Below, in pieces: positions 1 through 11,329 of a DNA stretch of 64,000 nucleotides. Each line of letters begins with the position of its first letter. Position 1 is the first letter of the stretch. The notes beneath the pieces are model-generated. The model saw only the letters and a list, made by a program, of their open reading frames with translations. It did no database searches and was not told where the DNA came from. The stretch is from Aquila chrysaetos chrysaetos (lineage: Eukaryota > Chordata > Aves > Accipitriformes > Accipitridae). The translations under genes were made by a program, and so were the position numbers. The stretch is from NCBI RefSeq assembly GCF_900496995.4, contig NC_044005.1, positions 21,085,363-21,149,362 on the forward strand. The letters are read 5' to 3'.

Positions 1-827
1 ACTTCCCTGTATTGTGCAGTGGCTCAGGGTTGCTTATGTTAGTAATAAAGATGAGAGGGGGTGAGCAAAGATTATTTTATAAATATTCTTCTGGAGATAT
101 AAGGGAGCCAGGTGGAGCAATATAGAAGAATGAACTTGGGAAAAAGACAAAATAAAAGAAGGGAATGTATGTCAAGGGCTAGTGAAATGGAGGCAGAAGG
201 AATAGGAAGAAGAGAGCCTAATGTTTCACATTGGATGGACCTGTACAACCTAACACGTAATTTTTTTTTGTTGTTAAATTTAGTATTTAAATACATATGG
301 CCGAACGAACAAAATGAGAGTTGATGGTGTACTACGGGACATTATTTGCATTTTAGTGGCCAAGTATGTCCTGATGGCAAAAAGGGAAGTACATATAGTT
401 CAATGCAGGGTTTATTAGCTTTAATTCCTTGTTCTAGTTGCAGACATTTGGAGCATCACATTATTGAAATGTCATTTTTTTCATATGAATAATATAGCTT
501 AGAATAAAAACTGAGCACACAGGAGCAAAGTTAATAATTGCTGAGAATTTAATTAATTCCATACTGTTTCCTGAAACACATAAATCACTTTGAAATTAAG
601 ACCAACATTGTTCAAAAAGCTAGCTAATTAATGAGTATTTTGACTTCTAGAGTTGAGAAGATTCATAGGTGTCACTGAAGTAATGAAAGAAGCTTGTGTA
701 GCTGTTCGTTCTGGTCTTAATCCACAGAAAGAAGAAAACCATGAATACAGGAAAGGATAACAGAATATTGATTGTAGTTATAGGGAGAAGAAAGTAGTAG
801 CACCAGCTAAAACTGTAACTGGCCCCT
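1..827. other. Intergenic, no gene seen
   Basis: AT-rich DNA with only short chance open frames on both strands. I see no splice-flanked conserved coding segment, RNA gene or recognisable repeat here. Confidence 0.6.
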
Positions 828-1409
828 TGTACTGGCTTTGGCTGGGATAGAGTTCATTTTCTTCATAGTAGCTACTATGGAGCAATGTTTTGGATTTGTG
901 CTGGAAACAGTGTTGATAATACAGGGGTGTTTTAGCTACTGCTGATCAGTGCTTGCAGAGTGTCAAGGCATTGCCTGCTCCTCACCCCACCCCACCAGCA
1001 AGGAGGCTGGGGGGGGCACAAGAAGTTGGGAGGGGACACAGTTGGGACAGCTGACCCCAACTGACCACAGGGGTATTCCAGACCATATGATGTCATGCTC
1101 AAGCATGGGGGAAGAAGAAGGAAGGGGGGACATTCAGAGTGATGGTGTTTGTCTGCCCAAGTAACTGTTATGTGTGCTGGAGCCCTGCTTTCCTGGAGAT
1201 GGCTGAACACCTGCCTGCTGATGGGAAGTGGTGAATGAATTCCTTGTTTTGCTTTGCTTGCGTGCGCGGCTTCTGCTTTACCTATTAAACTGTCTTTACC
1301 TCAACCCACGAGTTTTCTCACTTTTACTCTTCTGATTCTCTCCCCCATCCCAACGGGGGGGAGTGAGTGAGCGGTTGTGTGGGTTGCTGGCTGGGGTTAA
1401 ACCACAACA
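828..1409 (+). mobile_element. Solo LTR of an endogenous retrovirus (avian ERVL-like)
   Basis: A block of about 580 bp starts with TG and ends with CA, and differs in composition from its flanks. It has the order expected of an avian LTR: a U3-like part, an ATTAAA poly(A) signal at 1284-1289, then a GC-richer U5-like end finishing in TTAAACCACAACA. The same end sequence recurs inverted at about 37912-38084, which supports a dispersed repeat. No gag, pol or env sequence flanks it, so it is a solo LTR left by recombination. I see no TATA box at the expected place and no convincing target-site duplication, so the exact ends are uncertain by some tens of bases. The family name is from memory of avian LTRs; a repeat-library search would settle it. 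Confidence 0.75.
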
Positions 1410-4400
1410 GCTGGTAATAGAGTTAACGAGAGGAGCAGGCCTAATCCTTCTGGGAAGTAGGTATGGTGAGTGTAAAGCACCTAAGAAGCCTTACCCTAAT
1501 GAGAGCTCCTGGGAGAAAATGGGGAAGAACCAGTGCTGCACAGAACGCGAAGGTGGATACTGCAGACATTAAAGAAGTGATGTGGAAGAACATGAGTCTA
1601 GTGCAGCAACTGAAAGGTCTGATCATCGAGAAAACATGCAGATGAAAATGATTTATTGTACTTCAGGGAAGTGAATGTCTGCAAAGAAATAAAAAGGTAA
1701 AGCATGAATCTCTTGGGGGTGGGGGGGGGGTGGTTATCCAGCAGTACAAAGCATATTCTGATGTACTTGGAAGCTGACAATAAGAGAGCTGTAGCTTTGG
1801 GAACTCATCCGCTACAAATGCCTAAGGAGAGGAGCTGACCGATTGCAGGATGAGTTTGAACTGCTGGTGAAAGGTGTCACATGTGTGCTGGTGTGACATA
1901 TCAAATGTGGTGTTTTGGCAGACATAGGGGAGCATTACAGCAGCTCTCAGTGAGCACAGGTGGTACCGTGGAACTGGTGCCAGCCCCAAGAACAGAGTTT
2001 GGCTAGGACGCGAGAAGAATAAGGCTAGTGGGATGAGTTTGGGAATGAGAGGCTCCAGGCTAGAGGCTGGACAAGCCTGCTTTGTTTAGCAGTACAGACG
2101 TCTGTTCTTGTATATGTATGTACATATTTATACTGGAAGAAATACTGGCAAGAAAGGAGACACAATTCAGCAGAAAAGTTCTTACAAAGAAATGTAAGCA
2201 TAAAGCAGCTGATAATAAATCCAGGCTGGAAGACAGCTCACAAGGCTCAGTGTTAGGCCTTTTGTTTTGAGCTCCTGGGTCTGATGACCCACAGCCTGAC
2301 AGCTTGCAGCAGCTCAAGGCAGAGGCTGAAACGATCATGATGGCTCACTCCAGCATCACGGGGACTTGGGGTGCAGCGGCCAGCTCTGGTCCCTGACTCC
2401 CTTTTCTTCTGTACAAGAAACACATCTTTAAACTAGGATTTTTTTTCTGCTCGTCTATAAAGCCTGGCTAAACAGACCAAAATCGCCACCTAGTGAGGAC
2501 AGTCTCTCGGTTCACTCATTTCAGACAGTCTGCTGTAAATACAACTGAGACAATCGTCTCCACGTAATTTTGCTGCCTTTCTTTGAGTGAAAATGCTACA
2601 TAGTACTATTCAAAAACAAATCAAGCATATAACGAAAAAAGAATTTGCTGAGGTGACAGGAAAGCAGGCATTTTCCAGAAAATAATATGCACCCAAGCAT
2701 AGGGATTCCTACCACCTCTTGCTGCAATCGTTAAGGTGCTTGCTTTAATGTCTTTGGAGTGTATTTACAGGGGTCTTGAGTGAAGGGCCAGACTCAATGT
2801 CTGCACTGGGTGTCTTACGCCTCCTGCACAGGTAGTGTTTCAAAGGGTCTCTGAGTTCTTGGTCCTGGTTTCTCTGAACAAATGACTAAAAATAAATAAA
2901 CTGCATAATTGGCTAAAAAACCAAAGAAGTATCCAGAAGTGGTTTCACTTGTCATATGTCTGTAATGAAATAAAATGAATGCACAACAAAGAAAAGATAA
3001 AAATACACATACCAAGTTAGCATTTTTTTTTGCAGACTTCCAGTTAAATCAATTTTGCAGGTTCCTTCGGCTTGACCTGAGTGATTGAATGGGAATTTGT
3101 AATCTGCAAAACTTTTCATAGCTACCAAATCATTCTTGAAGTTTACACCTTTCTATTATTTCTACCCTGACACCCTTTGTGGGTTGCTTCCTGTTACAGT
3201 GAAGAAACGAACTGAATGTTAAGCTTAAAAAAAATGCATAGTAAATCACTGTTAAGATTTTATTAAAAAATAATGACTTTTAAAACATTCTATATTTTGG
3301 ATCCTTTTTTTTCCCCTCCTACATTTAGGCATGTAAAATTCACATTGTCAAGACTCTTTGTGCAGTGATAAACATAAAATGCAAGAAAAGGTAAGGGAAA
3401 ATATACAAGAACCTCCGGATAAGAGCTGTGACTTTCAAATAACCACATGAAAAAATTCTCAAGAAATCATTAGTATAAATAACAGTGAGACAGGAAGAAT
3501 CAGGGTTTTTTTCTCAAATGAAGTTATTACCCGTGACTTCCCTTGGTAGAGATGGAGTTGTGGTGCTTACTGCTGATAAATATTTCTAGATCTTTTTGAA
3601 ACTGCATATGCCAGGCTTATCTAAAGTCAAATTTTGAACCTACTAGTGATGTAATAGGGATCCAAAAAAACTTCAGAACTGAATTTTTCTTTTCTAAAAG
3701 GAGCTAATTTTAAATGGCTAAATGCCACTACCTAAATTTATTTCCTGCTTTCCACAAAATAATATCATCCTTTAAGTGTGAACACTAGACTTAGTGATGA
3801 AATGTGCTACTCAAACAGAACACGGGGAATTACAATGGCTGCAAATTTCAATGCAAGGTTAAACGTTGAGTCACTGGCAATGCTTTCAGAATACACTGTA
3901 GTATCTCACTACTTCTTTTATATTATGAGGTCCTATAGTGATACATCAACTGGATTGAGACACTGCATTGTATTCCAACAGCCATAAAGATGGGGAAGAC
4001 TGGCATGGATCACGTCAAAACAGGTGTCCAAGAAATTACATCCTGTATTTCACACAATTCTGGCACTAACTCTGCAACAAATGTTATACAGGGAAACAAT
4101 ACTGCATTCACATCTCCGTATGAAGCTTTTTCTTAGGTTGGTTACACTACACAGAACGGGTAGTAGGTTCACATATGCTGACTGAGCTGCCAGACAGTGA
4201 CATGTGCTCATTCTCTGCATGCCAGGAAGGACACCTGACTTCTGCCTGCATGGGGTTTCCATCAATATATCAGCAGTCATCAATAGTTTGACCTTTTCTG
4301 GGTTTTTTCTGCTGTGCTGCATTCTGAGGAGCAGAAACTTTAGTTTACTGAAGATTATTTATTGTGTTGCACTCCATGAGGATAAGCAAAGAAGATGGGT

Positions 4401-6574
4401 GAAGCCAGGTATTTATTCCCTCATTCTGAGAATACAATGGATCTCAGGAATTGCTTCATAGATATTTGGCATAGAGTTCCTCTTACCCTCTAAGAGGGCT
4501 TTTTACCTTCCTTCCCATTCAGGAGTCCTTGGGTCTCCTAAGGTGAAAAGATACCTCAGAAGATGCGTTACCATAAGCCAGCCCACTTTGTGAGACCCTG
4601 GAGATGTCATATGTGAGACCTGGTGCCTCAAACTAGGACACTAGTAGGAACAGTGGGGTGTCAAGGGAAGGAGAGGGAAACAGTGGGGAAGAGCTGTGTC
4701 GTGAGGCCATTGGTTGCCCACTCTCACACCCAGTAATCATCTGTTGTGTGTCTGGATGGACTGCAGAAAGCTGAAGTGGAAGAGACTCTAAGAGCTGTGG
4801 AGCCAGGAGGGTGACCTGCTGTGGGTGCTGTAGTGCTGTGGCTCAGTTTTCCATCTGGCATCTAGAAGTAGTCTGTTCAAGGGAATACGAGGGGAGGATG
4901 CATTTTCACTGGAGTTGTCTTTCCAACCCTACCTTATTTCTTTGCGTCCATTGGAGTGGAGCTGCTAATCTCTGCAACTTCCTCAGACAAGACAATCTCA
5001 TCGGTCGTGCCTCATCAGTTCATTTCATTTAAGGATGTGAGCCTAAGGGATTCTGCCCATACTGCATTTACAGGATGAACTGCATTTTCCTCACAATGTT
5101 TCCTCACACATATAATGAAGTATGTGAAACGGAAGACAATGTATGGACCTCTCCTTTAGACTGTAGCTTTCTGGATTTAGTACTTGCTGTGACATCTCCT
5201 AAGGTACCAGCTATCAGATGAAGGAAACTGAGGCGACCATTTTTTCCAATAGCTCAATATATCCCTGAGATAGAGCTGGGATTAATACAGAAACTCTGTG
5301 CTAAAATGCTAGACATTTGAAACAAGATTGTTCCTGGATGTAGTTCTTCATGCAGGGTCGGAAAAACAGCCATTACTTTGCACATCTGTTGTTAAAAGGG
5401 AGGAAGCTTTTAAACAATGAGAAATGACAGGTGAGGTCAAGGTTCTATAAGAAATCAAAATAAAGCTTCAGCTGGGATGGAGTATGGCACAAATTTGGGG
5501 ATATTAGGACCAGCTCTTGGGAAAAGCTCATGAAAGTCGTTCCTTATGATAAACGAACTTCAGTAACTCATCTGAAAGGCAATGTGCCACATGTAGATGA
5601 TCTGAAGAGCCATAGAGAAAACCATGATAAGGCATGAGCTGCACCCCTATCTTGTTTACTTTACCTTTGTATGTAATGAAGATAAAACTAAATGTGATGT
5701 TTATATATAACTGGACACTAGTATAGTATCTGGGTGTGCTTTTACCCAATCTGTCACCATCTCAATTGTTCATCCAGCAACAGATCTTGACTTTACTAGG
5801 AAAACAAAACAATGGAAAAGAAAAGAATCTTTTGTCCTGGGTATTGAATCTTTAACGAAGTAGTTGCTATAGCAATAACATTTACTTTAAAATTAGTGTC
5901 TTGAGAACAGCTCCTGAAAGCTACCTCAGATCTTGTGAGACATGATCTTTTTTTTTTTTTTTTTTTCCCAATTTCTCTCACACCTTGTTTAAAGAAGCTG
6001 GAAGTCTGTACTCCCATTACCAAAATACTCAAAGTTAATTTCAAACACAGAACAAAAACCGGATTGACCTACTTTCCCTTTTTTTTTTTTTTTTTTTTTG
6101 CAGGTGTTTCACACCTCCCACTGTTTTAGCATTCCCATTCCACATTAGTGATGTGATTAGTATATATGTGTGCACCCTGATGTTCAGTGAGAGATGCTCT
6201 GGGACAAGCGTTCTAGCTCTGCTGTACGCAGGCTAGATAGAGGCTGTAGGTGATACACTCTACTGACAGTGCCTCTGGGTTGGCACAGACGAGGATCTGA
6301 CTGTACCTGGGGCAGTGTCTTTGTAATTCACCTGGATCAGGCTTTTTACACGTCATTTGATACAGCCTTTTCTTTACTGTTTTCTGTTTGGTTTTTGTAG
6401 TTGTTGTTGTTTTGTTTGTTTGTTTGCTTTCCCAAAGCCCCAGTTCAGAACAGACCATGTCTTTCCAGGATATGAAAAGATTTAGGTGAAATAGCTTGGC
6501 TACTTTTAATTCACAGCTGAGCAGCCAAAACCTCCCTGTGTCAGCCTAGGCTTGCAGTTTATCAGTAACACAGC

Positions 6575-7030
6575 CATTGTGGTGCAGCAATAAAAGAAAA
6601 ACCTTTAACCAGGTGTTTCGCTCTTTTACCCCTTATCAGAGCCGGAGCATCACTTATCAGATGCCACCTTGGATCAGCGCCGTCGGGGACCCTGCAGTTG
6701 TGGCGGAGCAGGCGGCCGTGGGCAGGGGCAAGCTGCTGTCTCGCAGGGCTCTGGGACCACAGGGAGCTGCCATCTCATGCAGAAGGAAAACCCCGGCAAC
6801 TGGCAGCACCGACCTGTGGGTGCAGCAGTTGCCCCTGGCTGCTCCCGAGCTCAGAGCCACGCTTTGCTTTTCTTCCCCATAGCCTCGTTCTGCGCAAGCA
6901 GATCTTCTGCCGTTGTGGTCGTGCTGGTCCCAAGTGGCCTTATACTCCCACCCACGTTCTCTCTCTATGCTGTGTGGAGGCGAGGAGCAAATGAACAGTT
7001 TGCTCCTTTACCACCTTACAAAATAGAGAA
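6575..7030. other. GC-rich islet of unknown origin
   Basis: A patch markedly richer in G+C than the DNA on either side, producing overlapping open frames of about 100-120 codons in more than one frame of the same strand. That is the signature of composition rather than coding. An AATAAA-like signal lies near its left edge (about 6587). It could be a decayed LTR or another repeat, a small orphan CpG islet, or a non-coding exon. No splice sites or protein family support a gene. Confidence 0.35.
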
Positions 7031-7963
7031 CTAGACCAATGGTGACACTGATGAAACTGGTAAGTAATATGGAAAGTGGCACGTGGCTAAACTATGGCCC
7101 AATGCTCCCTTCTTTACTGGCATTAAATTAAGAGTGACATTGCTGATGATTGTCACTAGACTAATCAGAATTGTTTTAGTAGCGTCATTCTCCATGAATG
7201 GAAACAGGAAGTGGAATACATTAATCTTATAACTCAATTTCACACTTTCCTTCATCTTTGTCAGTGGCTCTGAAGTTAGATGTGTTAGGGACTCAAAAAA
7301 AAAAAAAAAAAAAAAAAGAAAGGCTAGGCAAGAGTCTCTGCTATCCTACAACCATGTGAGTCAGGACTGACCCCACTGACATTAACAAAGCAAAGCTGGT
7401 GTGTAGCTACATCAGAAGAGAATAATGATCTGCATCACGAATGTGGTGACACAGGTTGTGGCTAGGATTCTAGCAAAAACAGATTAAATGAAGTCTGAAA
7501 TTCCACCAGCTATGTCACCACAGTTCACTGAAATGTTCCCAACTTACAAAGCTGCACTATATCTTTCCTCTGCTGTTATTATGCTGACAACAATATCATT
7601 TGGCACTAACATTTCATACCCTGTGGATATTAATTAAATTACCATCACAGCCCTTTTAATTATCCATATTCTTATTGTATAGATTGGGAAGTGAGATAGG
7701 AAATACAGTGACTCAGTGAGGCCATATATTAATGCTTTTAGGCATTGTCTGTGAGGAAAATGGAATTTGAATGTATGCATTTCTTTTTGCCATTAAATAG
7801 ACATTTGGATTGTATAAACTCTTCTCTGTAATGAATGTCCTTGCTTTGGGAAGAGTTCCTGTGAATTTGCACTTGGTTTTGCCTGCAGAGCCATCAGGAA
7901 TTCTAAGTGGAATATTCAATAACAATGATACACAGCATGGACTGGAGCCTGGATGAAGATGTT

Positions 7964-8000
7964 TACTTTTCACTATGCCGTTTCTGCATAGTGAAAAGTA
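7964..8000. repeat. Perfect 15-bp inverted repeat with 7-nt loop
   Basis: The arm TACTTTTCACTATGC (7964-7978) is followed by a 7-base spacer (7979-7985) and its exact reverse complement (7986-8000). Pairing stops abruptly outside the arms, which is shorter than a normal pre-miRNA stem. No function assigned. Confidence 0.85.
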
Positions 8001-8619
8001 CCTCTCCTGTAACACTGCAATTTTAAAAAGAACATAGATGTTCACTTTCATATGGTAAATTTGGTCCAGCTGGGACAAACATATTTGGAGAGAGAATGAA
8101 AAAAGTGTAAATTTTTAGCTATGTAAGAATAATGAGGTAAATACACAAATGATTGAAGTATAGGACATTGTATTCTCTACAGCTGAAAGTTTCCTCATTT
8201 CTCCAGAAGGCTGTGATTTGAACACATAGACTGAGCATTTCAGAACAATCTAAGGGATTAGGTACCTACATTTTATTGTCATAAAGCGACAGAACCCTGA
8301 ACTTATCTGAGCTTTTTCATGAAGTCCAGCCTATAGGCCAGCCATTGTCATTGTTTTCCTTTATCTTGAAGTGGAGCTTCAGAAATGCAGGGAGGTACTA
8401 CAGGAAATGATGCTATGAAAAACATCCACACATACCAATGTAAGCTGGTCCAAGCTATGGCTTTCATGAGCATTGGTAGATTACTAAAAAGTATAAAATC
8501 TCAGGGCCAAATTTTGTGGAAATTAAGCTCTTTGCACAGGGTCAAGGCTCTAAGTTTACCAACAGAGTCTGCAGTCTCTTATCCTGCCTCCTTGGGGTTT
8601 GGCTGCCTCTGCAGAGGCC

Positions 8620-8915
8620 AGTGCTGACATGGTGTGGCCGTGCCCGGCCTCGTACCTTGCTGATCCTGACCCTGCCTTCCTGACTTGGCTTCCAATCTTG
8701 ACCTCAGACCTGCCTCGTCACTATGGGTTTGTCTGGTGATCACAGAGCTGTTGGCCAACGCTGGTTACCATCATCGGACCTGCTCTGTGTGCCTCGCTGG
8801 TCTGCCATGGGACTGCGCGGCTTCTCGGTGAGGATGTTGCCCAGCCTGCCTGGCTGTCACCCTCAGCTCCTGGCTCTCCGTCCCTTGCAGAGCAGCCAGC
8901 TCTCACTACTCCCTG
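8620..8915. other. GC-rich islet, possibly a decayed repeat
   Basis: About 300 bp of clearly higher G+C, rich in CCTG and GACCT-type words, set in AT-rich DNA. Open frames on both strands are short (66-88 codons) and contradictory. It is followed by an AT-rich tail containing AATAAA at about 8980. It may be an old repeat; I could not identify a family. Confidence 0.3.
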
Positions 8916-9335
8916 ATGCACAAGTTAAATTTGACTCAGTTTTGTTGCTTAGTTTTAGTTTTCATTATTCTTTATTCGGAATAAATTAAAACAGACTTAG
9001 CTTTCCAACCTTTCTGGCATGTGAAAGCTCTAGAAATGAACCACTGAGTTCTTTTTTCCATGAAGTTACAGTGAAGCTTGGTTCTGCTTTTATTCCAGTG
9101 CTGCAGTGAAGTTTCACATTCTGTTGCAAAATACATAGGTCAGCACAGGAACCAGTCGGTGGTGAAGTAACTTGCACTGCTGCGTGCATACTTCTTCCTT
9201 CATAATATATATGAAGGTATTACAGAAAAAAAACCCCACACCAAACCAAAACAAAATCCAGCAAATTAAAACAAAGAAGGGAAGGGAACATACTTTTTTA
9301 GAGAGGAAGGCAACAGGCAGATTAGTGACAAACAC

Positions 9336-9750
9336 AGTTCATAGGATCACAGGACAATTCTGGTTGGAAGGGACCTTGGGAAGTCTCTAGTCCAACCCTC
9401 TGCTCAAAGGAAGGTCAGCTATGAGACCAAACCAGGTTGCTCAGGGCTTTGTTCAGTTGGGTCTTGAAAATCTGTCAGGATGGAGCATGCAGAACATCTT
9501 GGTGCAACCTGCTCCACTGCTTGGCAGTCCTCATAGTTTCAAAGTTTTTGCTTATAGCAACTCTGACCCTTTTTGCTTCAAGTTATGCACATGATTTCTT
9601 GTCCTCCTGCTATGTGCTCTGTGAAGAGCTTGGCTCCATCTTCCCAATACCCTCCTTGCAGGTATTGCAAGGCTGCCATTAGGTCCCCCAAAGTCTTGTG
9701 GTCTCCAGGCTGAACAAGCCCAACCTCCTCAGCCTCTCAAGTTCCCCTCC
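9336..9750 (-). mobile_element. CR1 LINE, 3' fragment
   Basis: The plus strand reads as the reverse complement of a CR1 3' end: a CATAGGATCACAGG-type terminus, then TGGTTGGAAGGGACCTTGGG, the GTCCAACCCTCTGCTC block, the GGTTGCTCAGGGC block and the GGTCTCCAGGCTGAACAAGCC block. The element is therefore inserted on the minus strand and truncated at its 5' end. It is diverged and non-coding. The copy at 45001 shares the same block order. Confidence 0.9.
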
Positions 9751-10196
9751 TGGAATATGAAATTAATTGAAAGTATAAATAGACAGAAACAGGAACTCAT
9801 GAGACCAATGAAATTTCTCCGATTTGTAATGGAGAAATTGGTAATTTACATGCAGAGGGATCTTCTGATAAGCTGTGACAGGAGGCAGTTCTGGGGGGGA
9901 TCGTCAGTAATTTTGTCAGTGTGTCATGGTCATCTTTCTTGACTATGCATTTGTTTGTTGACATTGATTTATGTACCATGCCTGATTTAAAGATACGTGT
10001 TGATACTCCATTGATTTCACTGACCCTGTAATAAGTTCTTATTAGCTCCAGCTACTGGTTTCACTTAGATTAGTATCTGTGACTGTTGGGGTATTTCCTA
10101 GGTACAGACTGGGGAAGAATTTTTCTTTCTTTCCCCTTTAGGTTATCCAATTTTGCGTTGAATGTGCTTACTCAGACATTTTTGACAGTCTCCATT

Positions 10197-11204
10197 TCAC
10201 GTTCTGTATGTGATCAGCACACTGTTCTTTGTAGGACAACTGTACAGAGCATGGTCTTTCACTTGGTCTCCCTCACGTTTTCGTAGGCACAAGCAACATC
10301 TGAGCAAATTCAGTATGTCTGTTCGTGCATTTTCACTCACAAAGCAGTAAAGAATGGGATCGGCAATGCAATTCAAACTTGTTAAGGCCTGTGTGATTCT
10401 GTAAACCTTATACATCAACTGCAAAAGCTGTAGATCAGTGGTGTAAGGTTCTCTGATGCTGCGAATAAGCAATACAACATGATAAGGAGTGAAGCAAACA
10501 ATGAAAGTAACTGTGATATTCAGAATAAGTTTCCTCACTTTTTTCTTTTCTTCATCTACTGTGGCTTGATTACACCTCACTACTTGGTAGATTTTATAGT
10601 AGCAAAACACAATGATTAGCAAAGGGACAAGGTACCCCGAGCATATCCGGAATAAATTTATCCATGCCTGCCACCATTCCAGGGGGTATTTATCATAGCA
10701 TAACGTATGATTAGTGAAATTGCAAGGATCATTGAATACTTCTTTGTTCACCAATATGACTGAATTCAAGATGCTTTCCAGAAACCAAACAATTATGCTG
10801 ACAATCAACGAAAATCTTCTTGTGCGCAAGTGCTGGAGCTTCAAGGGGTGAACTAATGCCAGGTACCTGTCAACAGAGATGCAAGCAAGGAATGCAGTGC
10901 TGGTGTAGAAATTCATATACATAAGGAAGGCAGAAATCTGACAAAGCAAGGCAGAGAGCCTCCAGTTATCTCCATTCCATGCATAATCAATCCACAGAGG
11001 CAGTATCAGAGAGTACAAAAGGTCAGCCAGGGATAGGCTGAAGATGTAGACTGCTAACTCATTCTTTTTCCTTGCCTGAATGCAAGATGCATAGAGGGAT
11101 ATGCAGTTGATGGGAATACTGATCATCATCACAATGCTGTACACAAATGGAAACAAATATTTATCCAGGGTGTGATCATCATGGCACTTAGCAGTGTTGT
11201 TCAT
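10197..11204 (-). CDS. GPR65: G-protein coupled receptor 65 (TDAG8), proton sensor
   Basis: An uninterrupted 335-codon class A GPCR of the GPR4/GPR65/GPR68 proton-sensing group. These plasma-membrane receptors respond to extracellular acidification; GPR65 signals mainly through Gs and cAMP in leukocytes. The sequence shows seven hydrophobic segments, first at about residues 17-40, the LSLADLL and LPLWIDY motifs of TM2 (57-73), Cys88 for the extracellular disulfide, DRYLALVHPLK after TM3 (112-122), CFTPYHV in TM6 (237-243) and DPILY in TM7 (282-286). N-terminal His8 and His11 and the TM6 His242 are candidate pH-sensing residues. N-glycosylation sequons lie at Asn2, Asn162 and Asn165. The paralogue call rests on stretches such as FLMYMNFYTSTAFL, LCYDKYPLE and ITQALTSLNCIADPILYCFV, which I recall as GPR65-like, and on adjacency to GALC. 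The length fits the family (about 335-340). The start is the first Met of the frame. The coding region is in one exon, as is usual in this family. Confidence 0.96.
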   Translation of the reverse strand: MNNTAKCHDDHTLDKYLFPFVYSIVMMISIPINCISLYASCIQARKKNELAVYIFSLSLADLLYSLILPLWIDYAWNGDNWRLSALLCQISAFLMYMNFYTSTAFLACISVDRYLALVHPLKLQHLRTRRFSLIVSIIVWFLESILNSVILVNKEVFNDPCNFTNHTLCYDKYPLEWWQAWINLFRICSGYLVPLLIIVFCYYKIYQVVRCNQATVDEEKKKVRKLILNITVTFIVCFTPYHVVLLIRSIREPYTTDLQLLQLMYKVYRITQALTSLNCIADPILYCFVSENARTDILNLLRCCLCLRKREGDQVKDHALYSCPTKNSVLITYRT

Positions 11205-11325
11205 CGTCCAACACGAGTAGTATCTTTGGGCTAATTCCAGCCTGGATGCAGTAAAACCCCCTCTTTAGTCTGATGGGTGGTCATCTGTTAGTTCTTCAGG
11301 ATGTGGTTGGTAAGATTCCAGCCTT
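11205..11325 (-). promoter_or_regulatory. GPR65: GPR65 5' UTR and candidate splice acceptor
   Basis: On the minus strand, a strong acceptor-like sequence (pyrimidine tract TTTTTTCTTTCTTG followed by TAACAG) ends at 11326, 121 bases before the GPR65 start codon. This fits a gene with upstream non-coding exon(s) spliced to a single coding exon. I could not place the upstream exon or the promoter. Confidence 0.45.
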
Positions 11326-11329
11326 CTGT

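Larger units (their letters stand above)
1410..9335. other. Intergenic, no gene seen
   Basis: About 7.9 kb downstream of GPR65. It contains homopolymer tracts (poly-T near 5949 and 6081; poly-A at 7295-7317), an inverted repeat at 7964-8000 and two GC-rich islets listed separately. Open frames are short and unconvincing. An AATAAA on the minus strand (TTTATT at 8971-8976) could be a distal GPR65 poly(A) signal, but this is speculative. Confidence 0.55.

Noticed and set aside
949..1164. Open frames on both strands inside the solo LTR
   Set aside because: They lie in LTR sequence and do not resemble retroviral proteins or any known family.
6669..7034. 121-codon plus-strand open frame in a GC-rich patch
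   Set aside because: Two other frames of the same stretch are open as well, pointing to composition; no domain or splice sites.
7295..7317. Poly-A tract as the tail of a processed pseudogene
   Set aside because: No upstream coding similarity and no flanking duplication seen; such retrocopies are rare in birds. Treated as a simple repeat.
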